Counted from the first letter of the stretch, positions 46,701 to 55,921 are shown. The stretch: DNA of 64,000 nt from Chengkuizengella marina (GCF_009910845.1 NZ_SIJB01000015.1:1-64000); one strand, 5' to 3'. Made by a program: numbers and translations. Notes: generated by a model from the letters alone, not told the origin.

Positions 46701-48598
46701 TATTTCGGGATGGGGTAAAAGTGGTTACAACAGAAGAAACTAATTTCAATGATTTAGGTTTGGAACCATTAACATTCTATTCATATGAAATAGTAGCACG
46801 GGATGCAGATGGCAATGAGTCAGCTAGAAGTGAAATTTTCCAAGTGCGTTCTGGTTTCGAACCAGGTCCAGGTTATACACAAGAAATAGTTGAAACAACA
46901 CCTACAACTGCAACCTTTACCATTGTACCAAGTTCAGGGTTTGATGAAGTCATTTTATTAGTAGGAATTAATGGAGCAGGTGAAGCTGGATTTAGCTTAG
47001 TTGAAAATGCAGTAGGCAACTTTGAAACGACAATTGATGTACCTGAAAATGCAAATCTGACTTATAGATATAATACGATTGTAAATGGTGTAGCTACACT
47101 TTCTAAGTTTTTTAATTATACTATGGGACAACTACCTGGTGGTATTGTAGAGGATACAATAGCTCCAACAACGCCATCAAACTTAACATCAGCCAATGTA
47201 ACTGGCACAACTGTAGAGTTAGGATGGACAGCATCTACCGATAATGTAGGAGTGGTAGGTTATGATGTTTATCAGGATGGAGTGTTTGTAGATCATACAA
47301 CGACAACATCTTATCAGGTTACTGGATTAACACCAGAAACAGTTTATACTTTTACAGTTATAGCGAAAGATGGTGCAGGTAATGAGTCTGTTGCAAGTAA
47401 TGAAACAACAGTTACAACGGGATCAATACCAGTAGATAATGAAGCACCAACATCACCATCAAACTTAATTTCAACAGCAAAAAGTGAAAGTACAGTTGAT
47501 TTAGGATGGACAGCATCTACCGATAATGTAGGAGTGGTAGGTTATGATGTTTATCAGGATGGAGTGTTTGTAGATCATACAACGACAACATCTTATCAAG
47601 TTTCTGGATTAACAGCAAATACAACGTATTCGTTTGAAGTGATAGCAAAAGATGCAGCCGGAAACAGTTCAACTGCTAGCAATTCTTTATCCGTTACAAC
47701 GGATGCAGCACCTCCATCAGGTGGGAATGTCATTGTAGGTCCAGATTTTACTGTTGAGATTGTAGATAGCGGAAGTAGTGTGACATTAAAGTTCACGCCA
47801 GATGGTGTAGCTAGTTTTGCAGATTTACATTATATAGTGAATAATGGCGTACAACAAAATGTTGGAAGTGTGGAGCAGAACGGAGTCTGGGAATATACCA
47901 TCCAAGGATTGAATACTGGTGACATTATAGATTTCCAATACACTTATTTCATCACTTTTGGCCAAGATTCTGAGTGGTATCAATATGAGGTTGGGTCTGG
48001 AGGAGTGACCAATCCAGAACCAGAAGTAGACACGGAAGCACCTACAGCACCAACAAATTTAAATTTTACAGCAAAAGGTGAAACTACAGTTGACTTAACT
48101 TGGACAGCAGCAACAGATAACGTAGGAGTAGTAAGTTATGATATTTATAAAGATGGAATACTTGAGGGCAATACAACAGGCACAGCTCATACAGTAACAG
48201 GATTAACAGAAAATACAATTTATACGTTTACTGTAGTGGCTAAAGACGCAGCAGGAAACGAATCTGCAGCAAGTAATGGTTTACAAGTGACTACAGATGC
48301 AGCACCAGTAATTCCTACAGATCCAACTGCACAACATGGTGTAACTTATTTAAATACTACAGAAGCTACCATTTGGTTTACACCAGAAGCTAATGCAACT
48401 TACGAGTATATTATTTTGCATTATGTCATTAACAATGGACCACAAGAAAATCCAATGTTAATATACAACGATGCTACAGGGAGATATGAATTTACTGTCA
48501 CAAATGGACAAGTGATTCAAAATTTACAATATGGTTTTACGTACAAAAAAGTAGGGGAATTCCAACAGGATATTCCTATGGTGAATAGCACACCATAA
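43760..48598 (+). CDS. Secreted GH81 endo-beta-1,3-glucanase with FnIII and CBM56 modules (copy 3)
   Basis: A 1612-residue exported enzyme. Signal peptide residues 1 to about 26; GH81 module to about residue 840 with D514 and E589/E593. Then FnIII (852-942), FnIII (942-1031), a CBM56-like module (1036-1122), three further FnIII domains (1132-1221, 1227-1316 and 1425-1515) with a CBM56 (1322-1415) before the last, and the C-terminal module (1525-1612). The front resembles copy 1 and the tail resembles copy 2, so the gene looks like a mosaic. FnIII-3 and FnIII-4 contain a 98-bp perfect DNA repeat. ATG after GGGGGAGG; no clear operator upstream, although a one-mismatch cre-like sequence overlaps codons 2-6. 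Confidence 0.93.
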   Translation: MKKAFSLILIFSLVISLVVPFSSSYAFNGEVQVGSGSYTTILPAETDKPPTWIIDPNALAYPEPQSLISSNVTGPDAPTWKPTPTSDWWTNMNWETFSEPQYPHPLAVYPKTQGLQIYYPGNSKVVSAPGPSEFNNVIYPKQIALTAELPKDTSNDFVLGHSNVGGFAEARTGGFSDWFVTADFYNGSTGMSISYGHGSPFVYAIYEGGNPSLSFDRAPEIFVGNDNDAMIGVSVNGNYYALFGPTGSTWSGLGTTTLVNQLPSGKNYFSLALLPDVSTDEEAITAFNQMKTYAYSFVTDTTVNWSFDEVNSKVFTDYQFTITPKEPGAPVETLMALYATQWRGLDADYTGYTYDSMQGELKTLIGNSFTVEDKYTGILPNVPYLGDLSTENIAQLKFYLEEEINRHFPNPDDLNSNPGDVDTYFTGKEMARLTTLFGLAEDLANRVSDPAEKSDFENLASIALEKAKFMVTDWLTASDEIGNQDNQEFFYYNNNWGAMIGYREAFWSAPNLTDHHFHYGYFIKAAAEIARADEQFLAEYGGMVDLLIRHIASPDRDDPMFPFLRNYDPYAGHSWADGKAGFGAGNNQESVSEAINAWTGIVLWGELLSTLPGKEVEGKEIRDLGIYLYTSEVDASNEYYFDLNQDIYPEEWQQVAHTIVWGGKVDNTTFWTRNPAQRHAILWLPFHGGSFYLGQDTNYVLENYNSLQAELPLFEIWGLAEDAGNPFYDYEAEAYWDDLQWMYLALADPTQALQLMNNAIASSPNGLFRVEEGNSAAFTYSWIHSLTNVGAVDATVKADYPFYTVFKNDIGEKTYVVYNMTNETKVVNFSDGQQITVAPKSFNSDQGVYIPDTNPPSIPVGLQVNRVASNYVTLEWDPSSDDRGVVEYDIFVNGSYAVSSTETKVKVEGLEPTTTYNFTVKAKDVDTISGESLPLQVTTTIVDTEAPDTPTGIISVEETHRSIHLNWNVSSDNILTVEYDVFRDGVKVVTTEETNFNDLGLEPLTFYSYEIVARDADGNESARSEIFQVRSGFEPGPGYTQEIVETTPTTATFTIVPSSGFDEVILLVGINGAGEAGFSLVENAVGNFETTIDVPENANLTYRYNTIVNGVATLSKFFNYTMGQLPGGIVEDTIAPTTPSNLTSANVTGTTVELGWTASTDNVGVVGYDVYQDGVFVDHTTTTSYQVTGLTPETVYTFTVIAKDGAGNESVASNETTVTTGSIPVDNEAPTSPSNLISTAKSESTVDLGWTASTDNVGVVGYDVYQDGVFVDHTTTTSYQVSGLTANTTYSFEVIAKDAAGNSSTASNSLSVTTDAAPPSGGNVIVGPDFTVEIVDSGSSVTLKFTPDGVASFADLHYIVNNGVQQNVGSVEQNGVWEYTIQGLNTGDIIDFQYTYFITFGQDSEWYQYEVGSGGVTNPEPEVDTEAPTAPTNLNFTAKGETTVDLTWTAATDNVGVVSYDIYKDGILEGNTTGTAHTVTGLTENTIYTFTVVAKDAAGNESAASNGLQVTTDAAPVIPTDPTAQHGVTYLNTTEATIWFTPEANATYEYIILHYVINNGPQENPMLIYNDATGRYEFTVTNGQVIQNLQYGFTYKKVGEFQQDIPMVNSTP
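47219..47598 (+). repeat. 98-bp perfect direct repeat within GH81 copy 3
   Basis: Bases 47219-47316 and 47501-47598 are identical, offset 282 bp (94 codons), and lie in neighbouring FnIII modules. A closely related stretch occurs in copy 2 around 42480-42610. Confidence 0.9.
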
Positions 48599-48618
48599 AT
48601 TGAATTTAGATTTCATAA

Positions 48619-48660
48619 AAAAGCCTGCAATGGAGGGATACGCCCTCATTGCAGGCTTTT
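48619..48660. terminator. Bidirectional terminator between GH81 copy 3 and alcohol dehydrogenase
   Basis: Stem of 18 pairs (AAAAGCCTGCAATG-GAGGG / CCCTCATTGCAGGCTTTT) with one bulged G; A and T runs on both sides. Confidence 0.92.
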
Positions 48661-48704
48661 ATTTTCATAGATGTTTATATTAAACGTTTATCTGGCTCAG
48701 CTCT

Positions 48705-49868
48705 TTACAATGATGCATTTAAAATAGACATAACATCTTTTTTATTTAATTTATTAAAGTTTCCAAATTCACCATAAACTAATGTTTTATCTGCGATACT
48801 TTCTAAATTTTTATCATCAATATCATAATCAGCGAGGGTAGAAGGAGCGCCTAAACTAGACCAGAAAGCACTTAGTTTTTCAATACCTTCCAGAGCAACT
48901 TCTTTATCTGTTTTTCCTTCAGTTTCTACATCAAATACTCGTGTAGCTAGTTGTTTGAAGCGTCCAACATTGGCTGCTAAATTGTGTTTCATCCAGTTCG
49001 GGAACAAGATCGCTAGTCCTCCAGCATGTGGAATATCATATACAGCAGAAACTGCATGTTCAATGTTGTGAGTAGCCCAATCTCCACGATATCCCATGGA
49101 TAACATGCCATTCAAAGCGATTGTACCGTTGTAAAGGATCGTTTCACGATGGTTATAGTTTTCTAAATCATTTAGTAATAGAGGTGCAGTTTCAATTACA
49201 GTTTGCAGTACAGATTCACACATCCGATCTTGAAGTGGTGTGTTTTCTATGTGATGGAAATACTGTTCAAGCACATGTGTCATCATGTCTACAATACCAT
49301 ATATGGTTTGATCCCTGGGTACAGTGAACGTATTTTCAGGATCTAGAATCGAAAATTTAGGGAATACTGCTGGACTTCCCCATCCATACTTTTCATTTGT
49401 TTCCCAGTTTGTAATCACAGAACCAGCATTCATTTCTGATCCAGTTGCAGCAAGTGTTAACACAGTACCGAAAGGCAACGCATCTACAGCTGCTTTTTTG
49501 CGTGTGATCACTTCCCAAATATCACCATCTAATCTGGCTCCCGCAGCAATTGCTTTTGTACAGTCAATAACACTTCCACCACCAACTGCGAGCAGGAACT
49601 CAATGCCTTCATTTTTACAAATATCTACTCCTTTATGCACTGTAGTTAAACGAGGGTTCGGTTCAACACCAGACAATTCAAATATTTCAGTATCTATATC
49701 TTTTAAATAACTCATCACTTTATCATAAATACCATTTCTTTTAATACTTCCTCCACCATAAACAACTAAGACTTTTTGTCCGTATTTAGGAACTTCCTTA
49801 GTTAATTGCTGCATCTGGCCTTTTCCAAATATTAATTGGGTTGGATTATAGAATGTGAAGTTTTCCAT
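48705..49868 (-). CDS. Iron-containing alcohol dehydrogenase (butanol dehydrogenase-like)
   Basis: A 387-residue group III alcohol dehydrogenase, similar to B. subtilis YugJ and clostridial NADPH-dependent butanol dehydrogenases. Dinucleotide-binding GGGS is in [17 protein letters not shown] near residue 98, and metal ligands lie in [10 protein letters not shown] and [19 protein letters not shown]. It reduces aldehydes such as butanal, or oxidises the alcohols. Single gene by context, convergent with GH81 copy 3. Confidence 0.92.
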   Translation of the reverse strand: MENFTFYNPTQLIFGKGQMQQLTKEVPKYGQKVLVVYGGGSIKRNGIYDKVMSYLKDIDTEIFELSGVEPNPRLTTVHKGVDICKNEGIEFLLAVGGGSVIDCTKAIAAGARLDGDIWEVITRKKAAVDALPFGTVLTLAATGSEMNAGSVITNWETNEKYGWGSPAVFPKFSILDPENTFTVPRDQTIYGIVDMMTHVLEQYFHHIENTPLQDRMCESVLQTVIETAPLLLNDLENYNHRETILYNGTIALNGMLSMGYRGDWATHNIEHAVSAVYDIPHAGGLAILFPNWMKHNLAANVGRFKQLATRVFDVETEGKTDKEVALEGIEKLSAFWSSLGAPSTLADYDIDDKNLESIADKTLVYGEFGNFNKLNKKDVMSILNASL

Positions 49869-49958
49869 AAAATTTACCTACTTTCTTTTCGAAATAAAAT
49901 AACTTATATACATCGGTTATAATTATATAATTATTTAGAGCACATAATCAAATGGTAT

Positions 49959-51614
49959 TTAGGAACTGGATTTTTCAGATATTTCGTAGGATTTGTATCC
50001 ACCTGTTAAATTTTTTACTTTAAAACCTTCTTGAACTAATATTCTAGAAGCAATATGACCTCTCACACCTACTTGGCAATATACCCAAAGTTCTTTGTTA
50101 GAGGGCAGTTCTTCTTTTCTTTCACGTAATTCATCAACAGGAATATGAATTGAGCCTTCAATGGCTCCTTTTTCAAACTCTTGTTCTGTTCTTACATCAA
50201 TGAGAACCATATCGTTCGGATCAAATTGATTTATTAGATCTTCTATTACATAAATATCGCTTTTTCCAGTAAGTAAGTTTTCAGCAACATAACCTGCCAT
50301 ATTGACAGGGTCTTTTGCAGATGAATATGGTGGAGCATAACAAAGTTCAAGCTCCGTTAAATCATAAATAGTGCCTCCAAGACGAATGGTGGTTGCAAGT
50401 ACATCAATTCTTTTATCCACTCCTTCTTTACCAAATGCCTGGGCTCCAAGTATTTTACCATCATCTTGAAATATTAATTTTAATGAAAGAGGTTTGGCAC
50501 CAGGATAATAACCAGCATGAGATAGAGGGTGAACATGAACAACATGGTATGGCATATTGAATTGTTTTAAATTTCTTTCATTTAATCCGGTGCTTGCTCC
50601 AGTCAGATTAAAGATCTTAATAACAGAAGTGCCTTGAGTGCCTTTATATGTGGAAGGAATCCCACAAATCTGATCGGCAACAATTCTCCCTTGTTTATTT
50701 GCTGGTCCAGCTAAAGGTATTGCCGTTTTTTGTTGATGAACAAAATGTTTAACTTCCACCGCATCACCAACAGCCCATATTCCCTTCACGTTTGTTTGCA
50801 TTTCATCGTTAACAATAATATGACCTTTTTCACCTAAATTGATGTCTGTTTTTTGTAAGAAAGCTGTGTCTGGAACAACACCTATTGCCATAATCACAAT
50901 ATCTACGGTTAACTTTTTACCGCTTTGCATGATGGCTGTGATTTCCGCTTGATCATCTTGAAAGGCTTCTATTCGATCATTAAATATGAATTGAACACCG
51001 TGTTCTTGCATTTCTTTCTCTGCATGAGTTACCATATCTGAGTCAAAAGGTGCCAGGATATGCGGCGCACTTTCAATTAAAGTGACTTGAAGTCCACGTT
51101 GAACTAAGCTTTCAGCCATTTCAACACCAATGTAACCTCCACCCACAATTATAGCTTTTTGTATATCATTTTGATCTACAACACTTTTAATTTGATCGGT
51201 ATCTGGAATATTTCTAAGTGTAAATATTTTATTGCTTTCAATTCCTTGCAGATTAGGGACAATCGGTTTAGCACCAGGAGATAAAATGAGATCATCAAAA
51301 GTTTCTTCGTATTCACCTAAATGTTTACTTCTCACTACTACTTTTTTATTTTCTGAATCTACTTGAATGACCTCACTACATACTCTTACGTCAATATTAA
51401 ATCTGTTTTTCATCATGTCTGGGGATGTGACTAACAACTTAGAACGATCTTGTATAGTTTCACCTATGAAATAAGGTAATCCACAATTTGCAAAGGAAAT
51501 GAATTCTCCTTTTTCAAATATAATGATTTCAGCTGTTTCATCCAGTCTTCTTAGCCTAGCAGCTGCAGAAGCTCCACCTGCTACACCACCTACGATAAGT
51601 ACTTTTTTACTCAT
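49959..51614 (-). CDS. CoA-disulfide reductase with rhodanese domain
   Basis: A 551-residue flavoprotein. Residues 1-450 are a pyridine nucleotide-disulfide reductase with FAD motif GGVAGGASAAAR, the single redox cysteine C44 in SFANCGLPYFIG and NAD(P)-site GGGYIGVEMAESL. Residues about 460-545 are a rhodanese domain with catalytic C513 in YCQVGVRG. Enzymes of this type reduce CoA disulfide or CoA persulfide and polysulfide and help control sulfane sulfur and redox state. GGAGGAAG precedes the ATG. Confidence 0.93.
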   Translation of the reverse strand: MSKKVLIVGGVAGGASAAARLRRLDETAEIIIFEKGEFISFANCGLPYFIGETIQDRSKLLVTSPDMMKNRFNIDVRVCSEVIQVDSENKKVVVRSKHLGEYEETFDDLILSPGAKPIVPNLQGIESNKIFTLRNIPDTDQIKSVVDQNDIQKAIIVGGGYIGVEMAESLVQRGLQVTLIESAPHILAPFDSDMVTHAEKEMQEHGVQFIFNDRIEAFQDDQAEITAIMQSGKKLTVDIVIMAIGVVPDTAFLQKTDINLGEKGHIIVNDEMQTNVKGIWAVGDAVEVKHFVHQQKTAIPLAGPANKQGRIVADQICGIPSTYKGTQGTSVIKIFNLTGASTGLNERNLKQFNMPYHVVHVHPLSHAGYYPGAKPLSLKLIFQDDGKILGAQAFGKEGVDKRIDVLATTIRLGGTIYDLTELELCYAPPYSSAKDPVNMAGYVAENLLTGKSDIYVIEDLINQFDPNDMVLIDVRTEQEFEKGAIEGSIHIPVDELRERKEELPSNKELWVYCQVGVRGHIASRILVQEGFKVKNLTGGYKSYEISEKSSS

Positions 51615-51853
51615 TATGAACTTCCTCCTCTATAGTTTGATACTGAAAATAAGGTTAACTTTATCATTACCTTAATATTACATTTAAATTTATATATTGT
51701 TATATCTTAATTTTACGATATAAGTAATGATTTATTCAATTTATTTAGTTTGAAAGCTTTGTGACAATCTAGATTTTTCCATTTTATATTTAAAGTACGT
51801 CCCCATTTGTTTTTGGTATAATAATAGAAAAAGGGATGAGGAGAAAAACTGTA

Positions 51854-53116
51854 ATGGTATTTAAACGTAGCAATTTTTTATTTTTTTTCATTGTAATTGT
51901 TCTATTAAGTTATTCTAGTGTTTTCCCACAATCTATCAGTTATGCAAAATATGAAGATTGGATAAAATTACCTGAGAAGAAAGAAGTTCCTCTAGTCAAA
52001 ACGTTTACGATTCAATTTAATAAACAAATTTTTGTTGAAGATATTGATGGTATTGTTATTGAAAGTGAGGATATGTTTATTCCTGTAACTATTGGTCTAA
52101 AAGGGAATGAAGCGACAGTTACTCCTGTTGAATATCTACGACCAAATACAGATTATACACTTCGTATCTTTTTAGATCATGCTCGTTATTATATGAATTT
52201 TTCAACTGAAAAAACGGATGAGAATTTTTTATATATGGGGAAAAAAGATGTAGTAAGTGAGTATGCTCCAGATGAAATTATACCAGATCTTAATTACTAT
52301 CGATTAGATATGGAGAAAGGAAATCCAATACGAATTTATGTGACAGATGATTATGAAGAAGAGTTTGGAAAAGGCTTTGCTTATACCGAAATTGAGGATA
52401 TAATAAAATCCATTGAAAAAATAAAAGATTTTCAACCCTATGAGAATGTAAATTCTTCATTAGATATTTATTTTTACACTGATGATTCTGATACACCATT
52501 TCCAGAGAAAACTCAAGGTAAGGCATCTTCTTGGGGTGAACATACAGAAATTTTAATTAATGGTTCTACTCTTCCATTTGATTTTCGTCCAGTATTAACC
52601 CATGAAATTGTACATTATTTCGATCAGCAATCTTCCTTGGATGATCAAGATAAGCAGGAGATTTATGAGAAATTCTGGGGAGAGGATTATCGATTCTGGT
52701 TACTGGAAGGTGGGGCAGAGTACAGTGCGTTTTTCCATCATAAATATACTACAAATTCATTCAATGATTTAGATTTAATTTCAGTTAAAGATTCAAAGAG
52801 CTCTATTGTAAAATACGTCAAAAAACTAAAAAGTAATAAAGCAATACTAGATAAGGATATTCAGTTAAATTCATTCGATGATATTAAACGAGCAAGTGAT
52901 GAAAACTACGGAGTTACTTTAGCTTTATTTTGGTATTTAGCTGAGGAATATGGTTATGAAGAAGTATATGAATATGTAGAATATATTGGTGATCATTTCG
53001 AACCTGAACAATCTATCAGTGGAAGTGAAAAAGATGAAATCGCAATACAGTTTTTTGATAAAACAGAAGAAGAGATTCTGGAAGATTGGTTAGAATATTT
53101 TGATGATTTTCAATAA
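51854..53116 (+). CDS. Secreted zinc-peptidase-like protein with Ig-like domain
   Basis: A 420-residue exported protein. Residues 1-28 form a signal peptide; residues about 35-115 resemble the bacterial Ig-like domain found in SbsA and N-terminal regions of Bacillus surface proteins (VKTFTIQFNKQI ... YLRPNTDYTLRIF). The metal motif HEIVH begins at residue 250, and E285 in LLEGGAEY is the likely third ligand, a gluzincin pattern similar to peptidase MA-type proteins. The substrate is unknown. ATG 51854 has GAGGAG ten bases upstream; an in-frame ATG at 51836 has a poorer site. Confidence 0.78.
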   Translation: MVFKRSNFLFFFIVIVLLSYSSVFPQSISYAKYEDWIKLPEKKEVPLVKTFTIQFNKQIFVEDIDGIVIESEDMFIPVTIGLKGNEATVTPVEYLRPNTDYTLRIFLDHARYYMNFSTEKTDENFLYMGKKDVVSEYAPDEIIPDLNYYRLDMEKGNPIRIYVTDDYEEEFGKGFAYTEIEDIIKSIEKIKDFQPYENVNSSLDIYFYTDDSDTPFPEKTQGKASSWGEHTEILINGSTLPFDFRPVLTHEIVHYFDQQSSLDDQDKQEIYEKFWGEDYRFWLLEGGAEYSAFFHHKYTTNSFNDLDLISVKDSKSSIVKYVKKLKSNKAILDKDIQLNSFDDIKRASDENYGVTLALFWYLAEEYGYEEVYEYVEYIGDHFEPEQSISGSEKDEIAIQFFDKTEEEILEDWLEYFDDFQ

Positions 53117-53476
53117 ATCTCATCTAGTTAAGAAGACAATAAATCGAAATTAAAAATAACATTAGTTGTTGCTGCCTTTTTTCTGTTTTCAATCGAGGAA
53201 AGGCTGCTTTATTTAATTTAAGAATTAATAAATATATTTAATGTATATTTCCCATCAAAAAAGTTGAAATATTCAAAATTTACCCTATCTTGATAAAAGG
53301 TGATAAAATATCAATAGATAAAATGTCTATAAAAACAAATTAATAATTAAATATGTGTTTCAAAACAGTCAATATCACTGCAGAGGAATAATGGCTTTCC
53401 AATCCTAGTTAATAATTTGATTAGATTGAAAGGTGGATTTCGCAGCCTTTTTGAAACACCACGACGAGGAGAAAAT
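53117..53476. other. Intergenic region before the GNAT gene
   Basis: 360 bp, AT-rich. An open frame with no start codon and a hydrophobic run (VVAAFFLFS) lies at about 53145-53220 and might be a decayed signal peptide. No clear promoter hexamers, hairpin or RNA gene. Confidence 0.35.
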
Positions 53477-53926
53477 ATGAATAACGAAAAAGTAACACTT
53501 GTAGAATTAAATGCTGACAATTGGTATGAATGTTGTACGTTAAAAGTTTCAGATGATCAAATAAAGTTTATAGAATCAAATGCCGTATCCATAGCTCAAT
53601 CTAAATTTGAACCAACATTAAAACCTTACGCTATTCAATATGAAGGTAAAACAGTTGGGTTCCTTATGTTCAATACGGTGAAAGAAGAACTGGATGGCTA
53701 CTGGGTATATCGGATTATGGTTGATAAGAACTTTCAAGGAAAAGGAATTGGTAAAAAAGCTACTCAGCTTATGATAGACGAAATATCAAAATTACCGAAT
53801 TCAAATAAAATCATTGTAGGTTACCATCCAGAAAATTTAGGGGCACATCAACTTTATGCCAGTTTTGGTTTTGTTGACAAAGGTGATCGATTTGGTAAGG
53901 AAATGGCTGTGGTGAAAGAGTTTTAG
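53477..53926 (+). CDS. GNAT family N-acetyltransferase (BltD/spermine acetyltransferase-like)
   Basis: A 149-residue acetyl-CoA-dependent acetyltransferase. The acetyl-CoA loop is VDKNFQGKGIGKKATQLM near residues 88-105, and the C-terminal NLGAHQLYASFGFVDKGDRFGKEMAVVKEF matches the spermine/spermidine acetyltransferase branch (B. subtilis BltD, PaiA-like). Polyamine is a guess. ATG 53477 follows GAGGAGA. Confidence 0.87.
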   Translation: MNNEKVTLVELNADNWYECCTLKVSDDQIKFIESNAVSIAQSKFEPTLKPYAIQYEGKTVGFLMFNTVKEELDGYWVYRIMVDKNFQGKGIGKKATQLMIDEISKLPNSNKIIVGYHPENLGAHQLYASFGFVDKGDRFGKEMAVVKEF

Positions 53927-54080
53927 GAATCATTTATATTGATCATACATGCTTTTAAAAATGAAGAAGTAATTGAAGTTGGATATTTAAACACGAATTA
54001 AAGTTCAATGGTTGTGTTAAGTTACTTATTTGATAAAAAGAAAGTTCTTAATTAAAATGATATTTAAGCTGTTAAATAAG

Positions 54081-54112
54081 AAAGTACAAAAGGATTTTTC
54101 CTTTTGTACTTT
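54081..54112. terminator. Bidirectional terminator between GNAT and lipase genes
   Basis: Perfect stem AAAGTACAAAAGGA / TCCTTTTGTACTTT with a four-T loop; serves both convergent genes. The 80 bases on either side hold no gene. Confidence 0.92.
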
Positions 54113-54193
54113 TATACGTTTACACTAAATTTATCTATTTTCTCTATAATTTTTTGTCGCTATTATCTAATACAACCAATATTTTCTTATTTA

Positions 54194-55567
54194 CTATTGT
54201 AATGAACCAAGTAAGTCTGCTATAGAACGATACCAATCACGAACTTCATAAAGACCAATTCCGATGATATCTATATGGTCTGTTGAAGAAAATTCGCCTA
54301 AATAATTCCATTTACCTATTTCAGCTACTCCCTTATAGTTTATAATTTCGTCTGGGGAATCTAATGTTGGACCATCCATGGAGTTTGTATTAACAACACC
54401 ATCATTCTTCCACCAGTCCCTATCAATATCGTATTCTCCACTTTCTGTATATTTTCCAAGAAAACCACCTGTTAAATAAAATATTGGATTCATAAATAAT
54501 TCAGGTTTATGATACCCTGTCCAAATTGAAGGGTAAGTCTGCTCTGATGATACTGAAAAATAATAGGTATCAGGTTGAGCTAAAACCCAACTATTTAATT
54601 CACTTGCACCCTCTGGACTAACATCCCATTCAGCTGTATCTTTTGTATCACTCCAAATCGAACTGTTGTACACTCGTTCAGCGTAATTTTCCCAAGATTC
54701 TCCGGGTTCTCTCTTTAATCCCCATTGATCGAGCTTAAAATCATAAAAGTTATTGTCTGTTTTTTTTCCTGACAGACTAGCAGCTAAGGCAATAATATCT
54801 TTTGTCATTGGAAAAAACCCATCGATAAACCTTGTGGTTGTTGATCCGTCATGTGGAGATGAGATTGTTAATACGCTACTTACCCAGGAAGTTTGTTCGT
54901 TATTAAATAGCGGAGATAATTGATCAGGATCGGTTAACTCCCGCTCTTGCTCGTTCCCTTGTTCTAAAAGTTGTGTTAACACACGAATGGTTTGTCCACC
55001 TAAACTATGACCTACTAAATGAACTTTGTTTTGTATACCTGTATCAGGATTGATTTCTCCCCATTCTGGTAGAAAACCTGAATATGTCCTTCCGTACTGT
55101 TCATGACCGTGCTCTTTAGAATGAGCCTCACCGTAATCAACGGTACCTCCCTTTATTTGAGCGTACAATTCACAAGCTCTATCCCAGTTGCTAGAAAACG
55201 GTCCAACAGCTGCAGTATATGTTTCATATCCATAGTTTTTCAAATCCTCTTCAATATCAACAAGGCCACCCCAATATCTAAAGCCTAGAAACTCATCACG
55301 TCCCCAACCTACTAAACCATGGACTAATATGATTGGATGATCATTTACACGTTCAATACTATCAACAAGTAAGTTTTGAGATATTGGTGCTTGATCGCTT
55401 AACTGATCCATCAAATTTAAGTTATTATTTGAGTTACTGTTGTATAATGATAGACCTTCTTGTGCAGATACATTGTAAGGGCTTACAAAAAAATTGAAAG
55501 GGCTTACAAAACAAACAATCACAATCAAACCTAAATAAAACATCTTAGAAAATTTCATAAATTTCAT
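54194..55567 (-). CDS. Secreted triacylglycerol lipase (Bacillus family I.5 / staphylococcal type)
   Basis: A 457-residue exported lipase. Signal peptide of about 36 residues (ending VSAQ). HPIILVHGLVGWG forms the oxyanion region; the nucleophile is S188 in VGHSLGGQT. EHGHEQYGRTYSG near residue 152 corresponds to the zinc-site region of Geobacillus lipases, and the catalytic His is in STDHIDIIG near the end. Geobacillus I.5 enzymes have an AHSQGG pentapeptide, so the GHSLGG here is closer to staphylococcal lipases. RBS AGAGGTG. Confidence 0.92.
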   Translation of the reverse strand: MKFMKFSKMFYLGLIVIVCFVSPFNFFVSPYNVSAQEGLSLYNSNSNNNLNLMDQLSDQAPISQNLLVDSIERVNDHPIILVHGLVGWGRDEFLGFRYWGGLVDIEEDLKNYGYETYTAAVGPFSSNWDRACELYAQIKGGTVDYGEAHSKEHGHEQYGRTYSGFLPEWGEINPDTGIQNKVHLVGHSLGGQTIRVLTQLLEQGNEQERELTDPDQLSPLFNNEQTSWVSSVLTISSPHDGSTTTRFIDGFFPMTKDIIALAASLSGKKTDNNFYDFKLDQWGLKREPGESWENYAERVYNSSIWSDTKDTAEWDVSPEGASELNSWVLAQPDTYYFSVSSEQTYPSIWTGYHKPELFMNPIFYLTGGFLGKYTESGEYDIDRDWWKNDGVVNTNSMDGPTLDSPDEIINYKGVAEIGKWNYLGEFSSTDHIDIIGIGLYEVRDWYRSIADLLGSLQ

Positions 55568-55693
55568 AGATACACCTCTATCATTATTATTTTCTTTAAT
55601 CTATCATTTATGTAAAATTTAGTCAATTTATTTTTCCAATTTCAATTTTACTTTACACAATAAAAATTTTTGTTAAACTAAGATACAATAAAC

Positions 55694-55728
55694 AAAAATC
55701 CGTTAGATTTTATTCCAACGGATTTTTT
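55694..55728. terminator. Hairpin with T run upstream of the lipase gene
   Basis: AAAAATCCGTT / AACGGATTTTTT. It belongs to no intact neighbouring gene on the plus strand, and may be a leftover of lost genes or end a small transcript. Confidence 0.6.
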
Positions 55729-55755
55729 AATTCAAGAATATTTATATCTAACTGA

Positions 55756-55863
55756 AATTTAAAAAAGAAGAATGTTGATTTGTTTATTTATGAAAATACA
55801 AATCATGTCATTACACCAAGTATGGTGAAAGATTTGATAGAGTGGTTAAATATTTATAAATAA
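55756..55863 (+). pseudogene. Remnant of an alpha/beta hydrolase C-terminus
   Basis: An open frame of 35 codons ending at TAA 55861-55863 reads FIYENTNHVITPSMVKD and then LIEWLNIYK, which resembles the final His loop and last helix of dienelactone hydrolase or YitV-like esterases. The upstream three quarters of such a gene are absent. Seen by eye only. Confidence 0.4.
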
Positions 55864-55909
55864 AATTAATAAAATGTTTATTAAATATGCAAAAAATACA
55901 ATTATAGTG

Positions 55910-55915
55910 TATAAT
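55910..55915 (+). promoter_or_regulatory. -10 of the antitoxin RNA promoter
   Basis: TATAAT preceded by TG; the -35 region is weak. Predicted start is near 55922. Confidence 0.5.
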
Positions 55916-55921
55916 ATAGTT

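Noticed and set aside
41826-48595. Repetitive DNA as a CRISPR or satellite array
   Set aside because: The repeats are about 270-290 bp, in frame, and encode FnIII and CBM56 modules.
53938-54001. 20-codon frame after the GNAT gene
   Set aside because: TTG start with no ribosome binding site and no recognisable similarity.
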